NCBI RefSeq assembly: GCF_002849695.1 | Contig: NZ_CP018937.1 | Coordinates: 5,132,112 to 5,196,111 of the forward strand | DNA from: Bacteroides fragilis | Lineage (GTDB): Bacteria; Bacteroidota; Bacteroidia; Bacteroidales; Bacteroidaceae | Length of the DNA: 64,000 bases | Direction: 5' to 3' | In this document: piece after piece, positions 25,533 through 33,816 of the stretch | Layout: every line of letters starts with the position of its first letter | Position numbering within the stretch: the stretch's first letter is position 1 | Notes under the pieces: model-generated | The model's input: only the letters and a program-made list of their open reading frames with translations | What the model was told of the DNA's origin: nothing | Databases searched by the model: none | Position numbers and translations under genes: made by a program

Positions 25533-26096
25533 ATGAGTATCAATGATATAATAAACAGTATTTATGAACTACCACAAGTATCTCTTAACACCTTAATTCG
25601 TTTGGTGTCAGAGGTTGAGTATCCTAAACATTTTCATTTGTTTTTAGAAAACAGAAAAGGAACTAAATCTTATTTTGTAAAAAAAGGAATAGTAAGGGCA
25701 TATACCCATAAAGATGATAAGGATATTACATTTTGGCTTGGTCAAGAAGGTGATTTAATATTTCCGTTGCAGACTCTTTTTGCGGGTTTAGGAGAATACA
25801 CTAATGTAGAGCTATTAGAAGATTGTGTTTTATATGAAATTGACTTAGAACAATTACAATCTTTGTACTACACTGATATACATATTGCGAACTGGGGACG
25901 TAAATATGCAGAATATGCTTGCATAAAATCAGAGAAGTTGTTTATAGCCCGACAATTTAAGACATCTTTAGAAAGGTATCAAGAACTTATAAACGAATAT
26001 CCCAGTATAACACAACGTGTTCAATTAGGTATAGTAGCATCTTATTTAGGTATTTCCCAAGTTAATTTGAGCCGTATTCGAGCCCAAATAAAGTGA
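25533..26096 (+). CDS. Crp/Fnr family regulator
   Basis: 187 residues: cyclic-nucleotide-binding-like fold (about 25-120, with KKGIVRAYTHKDDKDITFWL and GEYTNVELLEDCVLYEIDLE) and a C-terminal HTH (IVASYLGISQVNLSRIRAQI). Its closest neighbour downstream is the SMR efflux gene, 92 bp away in the same direction, a common pairing in Bacteroidetes where the regulator controls a drug pump. Inducer unknown. Confidence 0.83.
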   Translation: MSINDIINSIYELPQVSLNTLIRLVSEVEYPKHFHLFLENRKGTKSYFVKKGIVRAYTHKDDKDITFWLGQEGDLIFPLQTLFAGLGEYTNVELLEDCVLYEIDLEQLQSLYYTDIHIANWGRKYAEYACIKSEKLFIARQFKTSLERYQELINEYPSITQRVQLGIVASYLGISQVNLSRIRAQIK

Positions 26097-26188
26097 ATAA
26101 TTTATCAAATGTAAAACGCTTTTTTAAAACATGTAAAAAAGAAATAACCTGCAAATAGCGAACTTTGCGCTCAAAAAAAATAAAAACG

Positions 26189-26515
26189 ATGAATTGGTTG
26201 CTTTTAGTTTTATCGGGGTGCATTGAACTCGCTTTTACGTTTTGCTTGGGAAAAGTAAGCAAGAGTATGGGATTGGAGAAAGGGTTATGGTGTTTAGGAA
26301 CTGTTAGTGCTATTGCATTAAGCCTATTTATTATAACTAAAGTTCTCAAAACATTACCAATAGGTACAGCCTATGCCGTTTGGACTGGGATAGGTGCAGT
26401 TGGGACAGTGTTAATGGGTATTATCTTCTTTAAGGAACCTGTAAGTTTTGGAAGATTGTTTTTTATATTTACATTAATAGCTTCTATTATAGGTTTAAAA
26501 GTAGTATCTGCTTAA
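26189..26515 (+). CDS. Small multidrug resistance (SMR) family efflux protein
   Basis: With the ATG at 26189 the protein has 108 residues, the normal SMR length, with four membrane helices. It has the conserved Glu of helix 1 (LLLVLSGCIELAFTFCLG) that binds proton and substrate, and the GTAYAVWTGIGAVGTVLMGI motif of helix 3. Family members export quaternary ammonium compounds or guanidinium (SugE/Gdx). WTGIGAVGT is shared by both subtypes, so the substrate is open. Cargo of unit 3, behind the Crp gene. Confidence 0.88.
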   Translation: MNWLLLVLSGCIELAFTFCLGKVSKSMGLEKGLWCLGTVSAIALSLFIITKVLKTLPIGTAYAVWTGIGAVGTVLMGIIFFKEPVSFGRLFFIFTLIASIIGLKVVSA

Positions 26516-26607
26516 AAAATAAAATTTTAATAGTACATTTTATAACTAAATGAGCATTGTTTTTATTCATCAGTGCTCATTTTATTTGCTAAATAAGAAG
26601 GTTGTAA

Positions 26608-27456
26608 ATGAAAGAAAGGATAAGGCAGATATTATTGGATGTTGATTCAGAGATTGATGAAATAGACTTCTATGGTTATGATATTATTTCAATTTCTCTT
26701 TCGATGGCGCACCGTTTACGGGTTATCCTTAATGACCTAAGAGAAGAACTACAAAATTATGTTTTTTCAACTAAGGAGGATGAAATATTATTTTTTAAGG
26801 CACAAAAACCGGAAATACTTGGGCGGTTGTTGTATTTTCATAAAATATACCGTATAGAAACGCAATGTCCTAATGGTAGTAATGAAGCCGTTAGAAGCTA
26901 TCTTAATAAGGAACTGGACAATCTGACCTATTTCTTCAATAGGAATTTAGATTTTTATCAGTATTATCGTTCACATTCAACCGTATATGATGAATACTAT
27001 TTTGTTCGTGGAAAAGCTGATTTAAGATTATGTACGGATAGCGCACAACTTGACAAAGACCCAAAATTCTCAACTGGATATGACTACAAGGTCGCAAAAA
27101 TTATAGCCAATGAGATGTTACGTATTTATTTAAATAAGAGGTTAGTTAAACTGGAAACCGATAATCTTGTAGAAGATAACCTGCAAAAAGGCACGAAATA
27201 TCCTTTTCGTTTCACGGGTAAAAAAGTTTTTCTTATAGAATTGGGTTATTCTCTTGTTTCTTCGGGGGACATTAACAATGGAAATGTGGAAATTAAAGAA
27301 ATAATGAACTTTCTCGGCACAGTGTTTCAAGTGGAATTAGGGGATTATTATGCTGCTTATATTGCCATGAAAGAACGGAAGAAAGACCGAACGGCATATC
27401 TTACCCGTTTGCAAGATTGTCTGATTAAGCGTATGGACGAAGATGATAGCAAATAA
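26608..27456 (+). CDS. RteC-domain protein
   Basis: 282 residues matching RteC in length and in the C-terminal signature (NFLGTVFQVELGDYYAAYIA then MKERKKDRTAYLTRLQDCL). RteC of CTnDOT activates the excision operon. Here there is no RteA/RteB two-component system in the unit, so it either responds to another element in the cell or is constitutive. Its position between the efflux gene and the integrase fits a small tetQ-less mobilizable element. Confidence 0.8.
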   Translation: MKERIRQILLDVDSEIDEIDFYGYDIISISLSMAHRLRVILNDLREELQNYVFSTKEDEILFFKAQKPEILGRLLYFHKIYRIETQCPNGSNEAVRSYLNKELDNLTYFFNRNLDFYQYYRSHSTVYDEYYFVRGKADLRLCTDSAQLDKDPKFSTGYDYKVAKIIANEMLRIYLNKRLVKLETDNLVEDNLQKGTKYPFRFTGKKVFLIELGYSLVSSGDINNGNVEIKEIMNFLGTVFQVELGDYYAAYIAMKERKKDRTAYLTRLQDCLIKRMDEDDSK

Positions 27457-27827
27457 TATTTTTTCTTTTCGCAAGTAATTATGTTCTTGCAATAAATAAA
27501 CCATTCAGTATTTCAATCAATATTGAATGGCTTATTGTTTTCATTCAATCTTGCCATATTGAAATCTTGCTTTCAATCAATCAAGCAATCAATACTTCAA
27601 TAAAACAAGATTGCAGGATTGCAAAATAAACTCATCGGTCGGGGAGCGCCCAGCGGCAAGGGGCGGGACCACCCGTCCCGACGAGCGAAAAATCTTTAGT
27701 TAGGGAATGTTTTTCTTTTACTGGCAACACGACTTCGGAGTGAATTTGCCCAAGGTGTTTTGCGGCACGAAAAACGGTTCTATGTGCCATAGAACACACC
27801 TTGCTGTTATCTGACGATAACATGATT
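27457..27827. other. Intergenic stretch with repeats and a GC-rich patch
   Basis: No gene is seen. CAATCAAT-type repeats and copies of AATCTTGC/GCAAGATT-like sequence lie at about 27540-27625. A strongly GC-rich patch (27636-27690) holds CGGGAC (27664-27669) paired with GTCCCG (27675-27680). It may be a remnant of an oriT or mob region lost from unit 3. Confidence 0.4.
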
Positions 27828-29054
27828 TCATCGGCTGGCAGTCCGGTGTGTAGCGTCCAACTTTTGAGCTAACATTTCCATATCGTTACTGACCTTCAAA
27901 TCGGTAATCCTCGCATAAATTTGAGTGGTTCTGATATTGGTATGTCCCAAAATCTTAGATACCGTTTCAATGGGAACACCATTGGAAAGCAGCACCGAAG
28001 TCGCACAAGAATGCCTTGCAACATGATAGGTCAAGTTCTTTTCAATTCCGCAAATGCCTGCGATTTCTTTTAGGTAATCATTCATTTTCTGATTGCTGAT
28101 AACTGGTAAAATCTTACCGTTTGGCAATTTATCTTTGTACTTTTCCAATATGGCTTTTGGTATATCCAGCAACCGGACGGTAGATGTAACATTTGTTTTG
28201 TGTCTTTTCCGTATAATCCACAAATTACCGTCAAATCCGGTGCGAATGTCCTCTTGTCTTAGTTCGCATACATCAATGTAAGAAAGTGCCGTATAACAGC
28301 TAAAAACAAACAAATCACGCACTTGTTCCAGTCGCTTGGTGCTGAACTTGTGATTGTAAATAGCTGTAATTTCTTCCGTAGTCAGATAATCCCTATCGGT
28401 ACGTTCAAACCTTACCCGATAATTCCCGAAAGGGTCGGCAGTCACTAAACCCGTATTCTTGGCAAAGTTTACTACCGTGCGAAAACGTTGTACGAACTTC
28501 ATAGCCGTATTATGGCTGCACCCGTAGTTATTCTTGATATACAACAGGAAATCTTCAATGAATACCACATTTATATCTTTAATGAGCATATCGGAAACGG
28601 AGTACTTAAACTTCATAAACTCCATAAGCCGTTTCTTTGTCAGTTCATAACGTGAATAGGTCTTGTCTGCGGTATTCATTTTGACCTTTTGCAAATACTG
28701 CTCGTTGTGCTGTTTAAAGAACTCTATCAAAGTCCGTTCCCTTGCTATCTTACCTAAAAAAGCGTTCTTTACCAGTTCTGCAGTTACATATCCGTCTTGC
28801 GCCATTAACGCATGGTAATGTTGATGAACTGTGCTACGAATACTTTCCAGCATAGAATTGATGTGTACGGATTCTGCGGTTCTGCCGGAAGCCTTGCCTA
28901 ATTCCACGCTCCAGTGAGCCGGATTTATTTCCAGTTTGGTGTTGAACTGGGCTACAACTTGGTCAATAGTGATACGTGCGATAATCGGTGCGTTGCCGTT
29001 CTTCTTTACTGCATTTCGTTTGACGAAATAGAGTAGCTTAAAAGTACTTCTCAT
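27828..29054 (-). CDS. Tyrosine recombinase (integrase) of unit 3
   Basis: 408 residues, same three-domain plan as the unit 2 integrase but clearly diverged. Box II is intact: HVARHSCATS, LGHTNIRTTQIYARI with the nucleophile Tyr. The first catalytic Arg position reads CYTALSYIDV, with Ser instead of Arg, as reported for IntDOT. The start lies 270 bp from the tRNA-Lys tail, with GGTCAC repeats between, the usual arrangement of an integrase next to its attachment site. Confidence 0.9.
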   Translation of the reverse strand: MRSTFKLLYFVKRNAVKKNGNAPIIARITIDQVVAQFNTKLEINPAHWSVELGKASGRTAESVHINSMLESIRSTVHQHYHALMAQDGYVTAELVKNAFLGKIARERTLIEFFKQHNEQYLQKVKMNTADKTYSRYELTKKRLMEFMKFKYSVSDMLIKDINVVFIEDFLLYIKNNYGCSHNTAMKFVQRFRTVVNFAKNTGLVTADPFGNYRVRFERTDRDYLTTEEITAIYNHKFSTKRLEQVRDLFVFSCYTALSYIDVCELRQEDIRTGFDGNLWIIRKRHKTNVTSTVRLLDIPKAILEKYKDKLPNGKILPVISNQKMNDYLKEIAGICGIEKNLTYHVARHSCATSVLLSNGVPIETVSKILGHTNIRTTQIYARITDLKVSNDMEMLAQKLDATHRTASR

Positions 29055-29154
29055 AATCTCTTTTTTTAGTTACAAACTTAAATTGATAAACTGAAAATGA
29101 GATATTTGCATTACGGACAAATCAAGACAACAAACCGCCAATTTTAGACATTCC

Positions 29155-29239
29155 GTGACCTAAAATCTTAGAGGGTGGACAGGTCACGAATTGGTCACGA
29201 AAGTGTGTCTTTTTGTGACCTTTTCGTGTCTTAGGTCAC
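29155..29239. promoter_or_regulatory. Five GGTCAC repeats, probable integrase arm sites
   Basis: GGTCAC occurs at 29182-29187, 29193-29198 and 29234-29239 on the plus strand and at 29155-29160 and 29215-29220 on the minus strand, all between the integrase start and the att core. Such clusters usually bind the integrase N-terminal domain. Confidence 0.45.
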
Positions 29240-29257
29240 AGACATTATACAAAGAAA

Positions 29258-29289
29258 AACTCCTACAATACCTTGATATTGTAGGAGTT
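29258..29289 (-). terminator. Terminator behind tRNA-Lys
   Basis: AACTCCTACAATA (29258-29270) pairs with its complement (29277-29289); on the minus strand the stem is followed by TTTTTCTTT. It ends transcription of tRNA-Lys and belongs to the end of unit 3. Confidence 0.65.
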
Positions 29290-29324
29290 GTACATTTACT
29301 GTCCATTTCTGTCCAGCGTTTCTG

Positions 29325-29397
29325 TGATCCGCCTGGGGCTCGAACCCAGGACCCCAACATTAAAAGTGTTGTGCTCTACCTGCTGAGCTAGCGAATC
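29325..29397 (-). tRNA. tRNA-Lys (anticodon UUU)
   Basis: The 73-nt cloverleaf is complete: acceptor GATTCGC pairs with GCGGATC (one G-T pair), anticodon stem CAACA/TGTTG encloses the loop CTTTTAA with anticodon TTT, T-arm loop GGTTCGAGCCC is present, discriminator is A and CCA is not encoded. Its 3' 13 bp are repeated at 25174, 12332 and 7192, so the gene is the integration target of the three units and remains intact. Confidence 0.95.
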
Positions 29398-29437
29398 AAT
29401 CCTTATTTGCGTATCAGTTATTTCCTGATTGCGGGTG

Positions 29438-29467
29438 CAAAGGTAGTGACTTTTTTTATATCTGCAA
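29438..29467 (-). promoter_or_regulatory. Promoter of tRNA-Lys
   Basis: On the minus strand TACCTTTG (29438-29445) is a -7 element and TTG (29465-29467) the -33 element, 19 nt apart. Transcription would begin about 33 nt before the tRNA. Confidence 0.6.
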
Positions 29468-29491
29468 GCTTTTGGGTGAAAAAAGTTTTAT

Positions 29492-30630
29492 TTATTTTTC
29501 GTCATCTTCCTCTATCTTCTGATTATCAGATGTTTCATGTGTGTCGTATTTTATTCTCTCTTTGTTGATGATGAAACGTTGATAATAGGAGAGCATTAGG
29601 GTGGTGAGCGGGAGTGCTATGATCATACCTAACATCCCGAGCAAGGATCCCCAGATGGAAAGAGATAAAAGAATGATGGCAGGGTTGAGCCCTGTGATCT
29701 TTCCCATGATTCTTGGGACAAGGAAACCATCTTGGATGGCTTGAACAACAATAAAAACAACGAGGGCGCCTGCCAGGATTACCCAGAAATTCTCACCGGT
29801 ATCAGCAGCTTTTAGGATTGCTAATATGACGGTGGGCAAGAAGCCGATAATCTGCAGATATGGAACCATATTGAGGGCACCGATGAAAAGTCCCAAGGCA
29901 ATAGCCATCGGAAAGTCGATGATCAGGAACCCAATGCTGAACAAGATGCCGACACAGAAGGCAACAAGTGCCTGGCCGCGGAAATAGCGATTCATTCCAT
30001 CCTGTATGTCATTGACCAGATTGGATGCAAAGGTACGGTATTTGCCTGGTAACAGGTGAAGCCATCCTTCTGCGATGGATTCATAGTCGAGCAAGATGAA
30101 TACCACATATAATAAAATGATGAATGAAGCGAATACGCTAAACAGAATATTAATAGATTCCGCAACGAGTGCCCAAAGTTTAGGAACAGTCTCTTTAATG
30201 GTATTCATTATATTTTCTTCACTTAAGATTCGGTTCAGTGCCTGAAGGTCGATATGCCTGTGGATAAATTCCGAAAGAGTAGGAGGTACTGTTCCGGAAC
30301 GATAAGCACCATTAGTCAGATAAGTAACCAACAGATCATTCATTCGTCCTATTTCGGCAAGCATTGGGGGCACTAAAAGGTAAAAAATGGCAATTCCTAT
30401 TATGGTAATGCTGAACAATGCGCAGAAAATAGAAATGATCCTGCTTTTAAAGCGTAATTTATACTGGAAAAATTTGACGAGCGGATAAATCATATAAGCG
30501 ATAAGCCATGCCACAAAAAAAGGTAGCAGCACGCCGCTGAGCCTTTTAAAAAGTATCAGTAATCCACAATGAGCGCACAGCAGATGGAACCACGTATGAA
30601 ACTATCAAATGTAATCTTTTTCCTTTCCAT
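29492..30630 (-). CDS. AI-2E family membrane permease, one frameshift
   Basis: The main frame (up to about 30550) encodes about 350 residues with many membrane helices and the family's PFFVAWLIAYMIYPLVKFFQ and C-terminal GLNPAIILLSLSIWGSLLG segments. The true start is the ATG at 30630 (MERKKITFDSFIRGSICC), and that frame is broken near 30564 where GTGGGATTA would be expected but GTGGATTA is present. One missing G would restore a full-length protein of about 380 residues. Function of this family ranges from AI-2 export to Na+/H+ antiport and is not known here. A sequencing error is the likelier cause. Confidence 0.85.
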
Positions 30631-30652
30631 AATAATCTGACGTTTGATGTGC

Positions 30653-30692
30653 GACCTCACCGGAAATGTCCGGGCTTTGCTACCGTGAGGTC
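30653..30692 (-). terminator. Terminator of thymidine kinase gene
   Basis: GACCTCAC (30653-30660) pairs with GTGAGGTC (30685-30692) directly after the tdk stop codon, just upstream of the AI-2E gene in the same direction. Confidence 0.5.
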
Positions 30693-30693
30693 A

Positions 30694-31293
30694 TTATGAT
30701 TTTTCTTTGTCCTCTTGCAGGGCTTTCTGGTAACACTCCCGACATAAAGGTTCGTATTCGGCTGTTTCACCCAATAGCACCTGTTTGTCGTTTTTCACCG
30801 TACGGTGTGAAAAAGAGGCTAATTGTCCACATTTTACACAAATGGCATGTACCTTGGATACTTCGTCGGCAATGGCACACAAAGCTGGCATCGGACCAAA
30901 CGGTATGCCTTTGAAGTCCATGTCCAATCCGGCTATGATGACACGTACTCCGTTGTTTGCCAATTGATTGCATACATCTATTAAACCACTGTCGAAGAAC
31001 TGTGCCTCGTCAATGCCTACCACATCAATTTCGGATGTGAAAAGCAGTATGCTGGCTGAAGAGTCGATGGGGGTGGAGGAAATGGTATTACTGTCATGTG
31101 AAACAACGTCCCCCTCAGAATAGCGTGTGTCAATGGCAGGTTTGAATATCTCTACGCGTTGGCGGGCAAATTTGGCCCGCTTCATGCGACGGATCAGTTC
31201 TTCGGTTTTTCCTGAAAACATGGAACCGCAAATTACTTCAATTCTTCCTCTTCTTCTCGTCTCTTGTATATGATCTTCTGAAAATAATACCAT
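30694..31293 (-). CDS. tdk: Thymidine kinase
   Basis: With the ATG at 31293 the enzyme has 199 residues, normal for type II thymidine kinases. It has the P-loop GSMFSGKTEELIRR (about 22-35), the DEAQFF Walker B motif, and two zinc-binding CxxC pairs (CVKCG and CRECY). It phosphorylates thymidine to dTMP in the salvage pathway. A -7 box (minus strand TACTTTTG, 31318-31325) supports this start. Neighbours are divergent. Confidence 0.95.
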   Translation of the reverse strand: MVLFSEDHIQETRRRGRIEVICGSMFSGKTEELIRRMKRAKFARQRVEIFKPAIDTRYSEGDVVSHDSNTISSTPIDSSASILLFTSEIDVVGIDEAQFFDSGLIDVCNQLANNGVRVIIAGLDMDFKGIPFGPMPALCAIADEVSKVHAICVKCGQLASFSHRTVKNDKQVLLGETAEYEPLCRECYQKALQEDKEKS

Positions 31294-31408
31294 GCTGATG
31301 TATGTTATAATTGGTTGCAAAAGTAATAGTTTTATTGGCTTCTCGGTGTTTTTTCATTATTTATTTCTACATTTGCGAAGTCATTCAAGAAGAAATTCAG
31401 ATGTAGAT

Positions 31409-32140
31409 ATGCAAGCATTGTTGAACGATATAGAATTGGATATTCAGGAACTTAAATGCCTGATGGAGGCCGTTTCGCGTAAACCGAATTCTGCTTTGCG
31501 TGAAGTGGCAAAGAGAAATATTGTGCAAATGCGTGGCCGGTTGGACATCTTACTGGAACAGTTGGATCGGGGAGCACTACCGGAAAACGAACTTCCTGAC
31601 CGGATTATAAATCCAATGCCGGAACCTGTGTCTGCAGCAGCAGAAGAAGCAGCAGCAGCAGCAGAAGAAGCAGCAGCAGCAGCAGCAGCAGCAGAAGAAG
31701 AAGAAGAAGAAGAAGAAGAAGAAGAAGAAGAAATAGTTGTGGGTAACCCGGAGAAAGATGAAGAGCCTGTAATAGTTCCGGAGGCTCCGGAGATGCCGGA
31801 ATCTGAACAATTGGAATTGCCTGAAGTGACCGTAGAACCGGCACAATCGGCTGAAGTATCTATGAAGATTGAAACCAATACGGCTTCTACACCTATTTTG
31901 GCCGAGCGGATTAAAACAGCTGGAGATTTACGCCGTTCAATCAGTCTGAATGATTCGTTTCGCTTTTCCCGTGAACTGTTTGGGGGAAGCATGGAGCAAA
32001 TGAATCATGTGTTGCAACAGATTGGGGAGATGCATTCACTGGATGCGGCTCTTGTTTTCTTATCTTCTAAAATAAAGGTGGAAGAGGAAAATGAAGCTAA
32101 AGCTGATTTAGTGGAACTTCTCAAAAAGTACTTTATATAA
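31409..32140 (+). CDS. Hypothetical protein with Ala/Glu trinucleotide-repeat region
   Basis: With the ATG at 31409 the protein has 243 residues. The N-terminal third is helical, the middle (about 75-110) is an Ala/Glu tract encoded by GCA and GAA triplets, then comes an acidic Pro/Glu linker, and the C-terminus (about 170-243) is a conserved-looking helical part (SISLNDSFRFSRELFGGSME). A -7 box TACATTTG (31368-31375) precedes it. It sits 18 bp before rsmI, so the two are probably co-transcribed. I do not know its function; the layout suggests two domains on a flexible charged linker. Confidence 0.75.
   Translation: MQALLNDIELDIQELKCLMEAVSRKPNSALREVAKRNIVQMRGRLDILLEQLDRGALPENELPDRIINPMPEPVSAAAEEAAAAAEEAAAAAAAAEEEEEEEEEEEEEIVVGNPEKDEEPVIVPEAPEMPESEQLELPEVTVEPAQSAEVSMKIETNTASTPILAERIKTAGDLRRSISLNDSFRFSRELFGGSMEQMNHVLQQIGEMHSLDAALVFLSSKIKVEEENEAKADLVELLKKYFI
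31634..31732 (+). repeat. GCA/GAA trinucleotide microsatellite within a gene
   Basis: About 33 uninterrupted triplets of GCA and GAA encode runs of Ala and Glu, ending in 13 consecutive GAA codons. Slippage would change protein length in steps of one residue without shifting the frame. Confidence 0.9.
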
Positions 32141-32158
32141 AAACGCGATTATTAGGAT

Positions 32159-32833
32159 ATGGGAAAACTATATGTGGTACCGACGCCGGTCGGGAATTTG
32201 GAGGACATGACATTTAGGGCTATTAAAGTCCTGAAGGAGGTCGACTTGATTCTGGCGGAGGATACCCGTACTTCCGGAATCTTGCTGAAACATTTTGAGA
32301 TTAAAAACGTGATGCAATCCCACCATAAGTTTAATGAACATAAAACGGTGGAGAGTGTTGTTAATAGAATAAAGGCAGGAGAAACCATTGCTTTGATTTC
32401 GGATGCCGGAACACCGGGAATTTCTGATCCGGGTTTTCTGGTAGTTCGTGAATGTGTGCGCAATGGTATCGAAGTACAATGCCTGCCTGGAGCGACAGCT
32501 TTTGTTCCGGCGTTGGTAGCATCGGGATTGCCTAACGAAAAGTTTTGTTTCGAAGGTTTTCTCCCTCAGAAAAAGGGGCGTATGACAAAATTGAAATCGT
32601 TGGTGGATGAACACAGAACAATGGTGTTTTATGAATCCCCACATCGTTTGCTGAAAACATTGACACAGTTTGCCGAATATTTCGGTTCCGGACGTCAGGT
32701 ATCTGTGTCCCGTGAAATTTCAAAGATTCATGAGGAAACGGTTCGCGGGACTTTGAGTGAATTGATAGAACACTTTACCGTTACCGAACCCCGGGGAGAG
32801 ATTGTGATTGTACTTGCAGGAATAGACGATTAA
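32159..32833 (+). CDS. rsmI: 16S rRNA 2'-O-ribose C1402 methyltransferase RsmI
   Basis: 224 residues of the tetrapyrrole-methylase fold with all RsmI landmarks: VPTPVGNLEDMTFRAIKVL at the start, LAEDTRTS, ISDAGTPGISDPG and YESPHRLLKTL. It methylates the ribose of C1402 in 16S rRNA with SAM. The ATG at 32159 fits the family start. It follows the repeat protein by 18 bp. Confidence 0.95.
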   Translation: MGKLYVVPTPVGNLEDMTFRAIKVLKEVDLILAEDTRTSGILLKHFEIKNVMQSHHKFNEHKTVESVVNRIKAGETIALISDAGTPGISDPGFLVVRECVRNGIEVQCLPGATAFVPALVASGLPNEKFCFEGFLPQKKGRMTKLKSLVDEHRTMVFYESPHRLLKTLTQFAEYFGSGRQVSVSREISKIHEETVRGTLSELIEHFTVTEPRGEIVIVLAGIDD

Positions 32834-32868
32834 TAATAACTTCATTTAAAAACGTAAAACGTAATCGT

Positions 32869-33726
32869 ATGAAAAAGTTAGTAGTTTTATTAGTATGCGC
32901 AGCTATGTTGGCTTCGTGTAACGGCCTGGGTGGTGGAAGTAAGGACCTGAAGGCAGAAAATGATTCTCTTTTGATGGAGTTGACCCAGCGCAATGCCGAA
33001 TTGGACGAAATGATGGGTACTTTCAACGAAGTTCAGGAAGGATTTCGTAGAATAAACGCAGCTGAAAGCCGTGTTGACTTGACCCGTGGCACTATCTCTG
33101 AGAATTCTGCAACCGCAAAACAACAAATAGCATCTGATATTGAATTCATCACGAAACAGATGGAAGAAAACAAGGCACAGATCGCTAAGTTGCAGGCTAT
33201 GCTGAAGAATAGTAAGAATAATTCGGCACAATTGAAAAAAGCCGTTGAATCTTTGACTCAGGAGTTGGTTGCTAAAACTCAGCGTATCGAAGAACTTCAG
33301 GCTGAATTAGCTTCTAAGAATATCCGTATTCAGGAATTGGATGCTGCAGTAACTGGACTGACTGCCGATAAAGAGTCATTGGCTGCTGAAAATGAAGCCA
33401 AGGCAAAGACCGTAGCAGAACAGGATAAGGCCATCAATAGTGCATGGTTTGTGTTTGGTACTAAATCGGAACTTAAATCTCAGAAGATTCTTGAGAAAGG
33501 GGATGTGCTGAAGAGTGCGGATTTCAACAAGGATTATTTTACTCAGATCGATATCCGTACTACTAAAGAGATTAAATTATATTCTAAACGTGCTGATTTG
33601 CTCACTACTCATCCGGCTAAATCTTACGAGCTGGTTAAAGATGATAAAGGTCAGCTGACTTTGAAGATCACGAATCCGAAAGAATTCTGGAGTGTATCTA
33701 AATATCTGGTAATCCAGGTCAAATAA
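32869..33726 (+). CDS. Coiled-coil lipoprotein
   Basis: 285 residues: lipoprotein signal with lipobox LASC (Cys17), a long coiled coil (about 28-185, rich in heptads of Leu, Glu, Lys), and a C-terminal globular part of about 90 residues starting INSAWFVFGTKSELKSQ. I know the pattern as a conserved Bacteroidales hypothetical lipoprotein, but no function is established. A hairpin (GCACGGA 33756-33762 with TCCGTGC 33778-33784, followed by a T run) ends the unit. Confidence 0.8.
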   Translation: MKKLVVLLVCAAMLASCNGLGGGSKDLKAENDSLLMELTQRNAELDEMMGTFNEVQEGFRRINAAESRVDLTRGTISENSATAKQQIASDIEFITKQMEENKAQIAKLQAMLKNSKNNSAQLKKAVESLTQELVAKTQRIEELQAELASKNIRIQELDAAVTGLTADKESLAAENEAKAKTVAEQDKAINSAWFVFGTKSELKSQKILEKGDVLKSADFNKDYFTQIDIRTTKEIKLYSKRADLLTTHPAKSYELVKDDKGQLTLKITNPKEFWSVSKYLVIQVK

Positions 33727-33755
33727 GTAGTATAAAACAAACGTAACTGATAAGG

Positions 33756-33797
33756 GCACGGACTACACAGTATGTAATCCGTGCTCTCTTTTTTGAA
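33756..33797 (+). terminator. Intrinsic terminator of lipoprotein gene
   Basis: GCACGGACTACA pairs with TGTAATCCGTGC (one mismatch), followed by TCTCTTTTTT. Confidence 0.7.
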
Positions 33798-33816
33798 ATG
33801 TACCTGATATATTAAT

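Noticed and set aside
27540..27626. CAATCAAT-type repeats considered as a CRISPR array or iterons
   Set aside because: Repeats are short, irregular and without unique spacers; no cas or rep gene is near.
27632..27823. 63-residue minus-strand frame between RteC and integrase
   Set aside because: Its composition follows the GC-rich patch; no conserved features.
29191..29391. Plus-strand frame running through the tRNA-Lys region
   Set aside because: It is antisense to a complete tRNA and ends within it.
31577..31846. Minus-strand frames of poly-Phe, poly-Leu or poly-Ser
   Set aside because: They are the antisense reading of the GCA/GAA microsatellite; the plus-strand gene has conserved-looking ends and a promoter.
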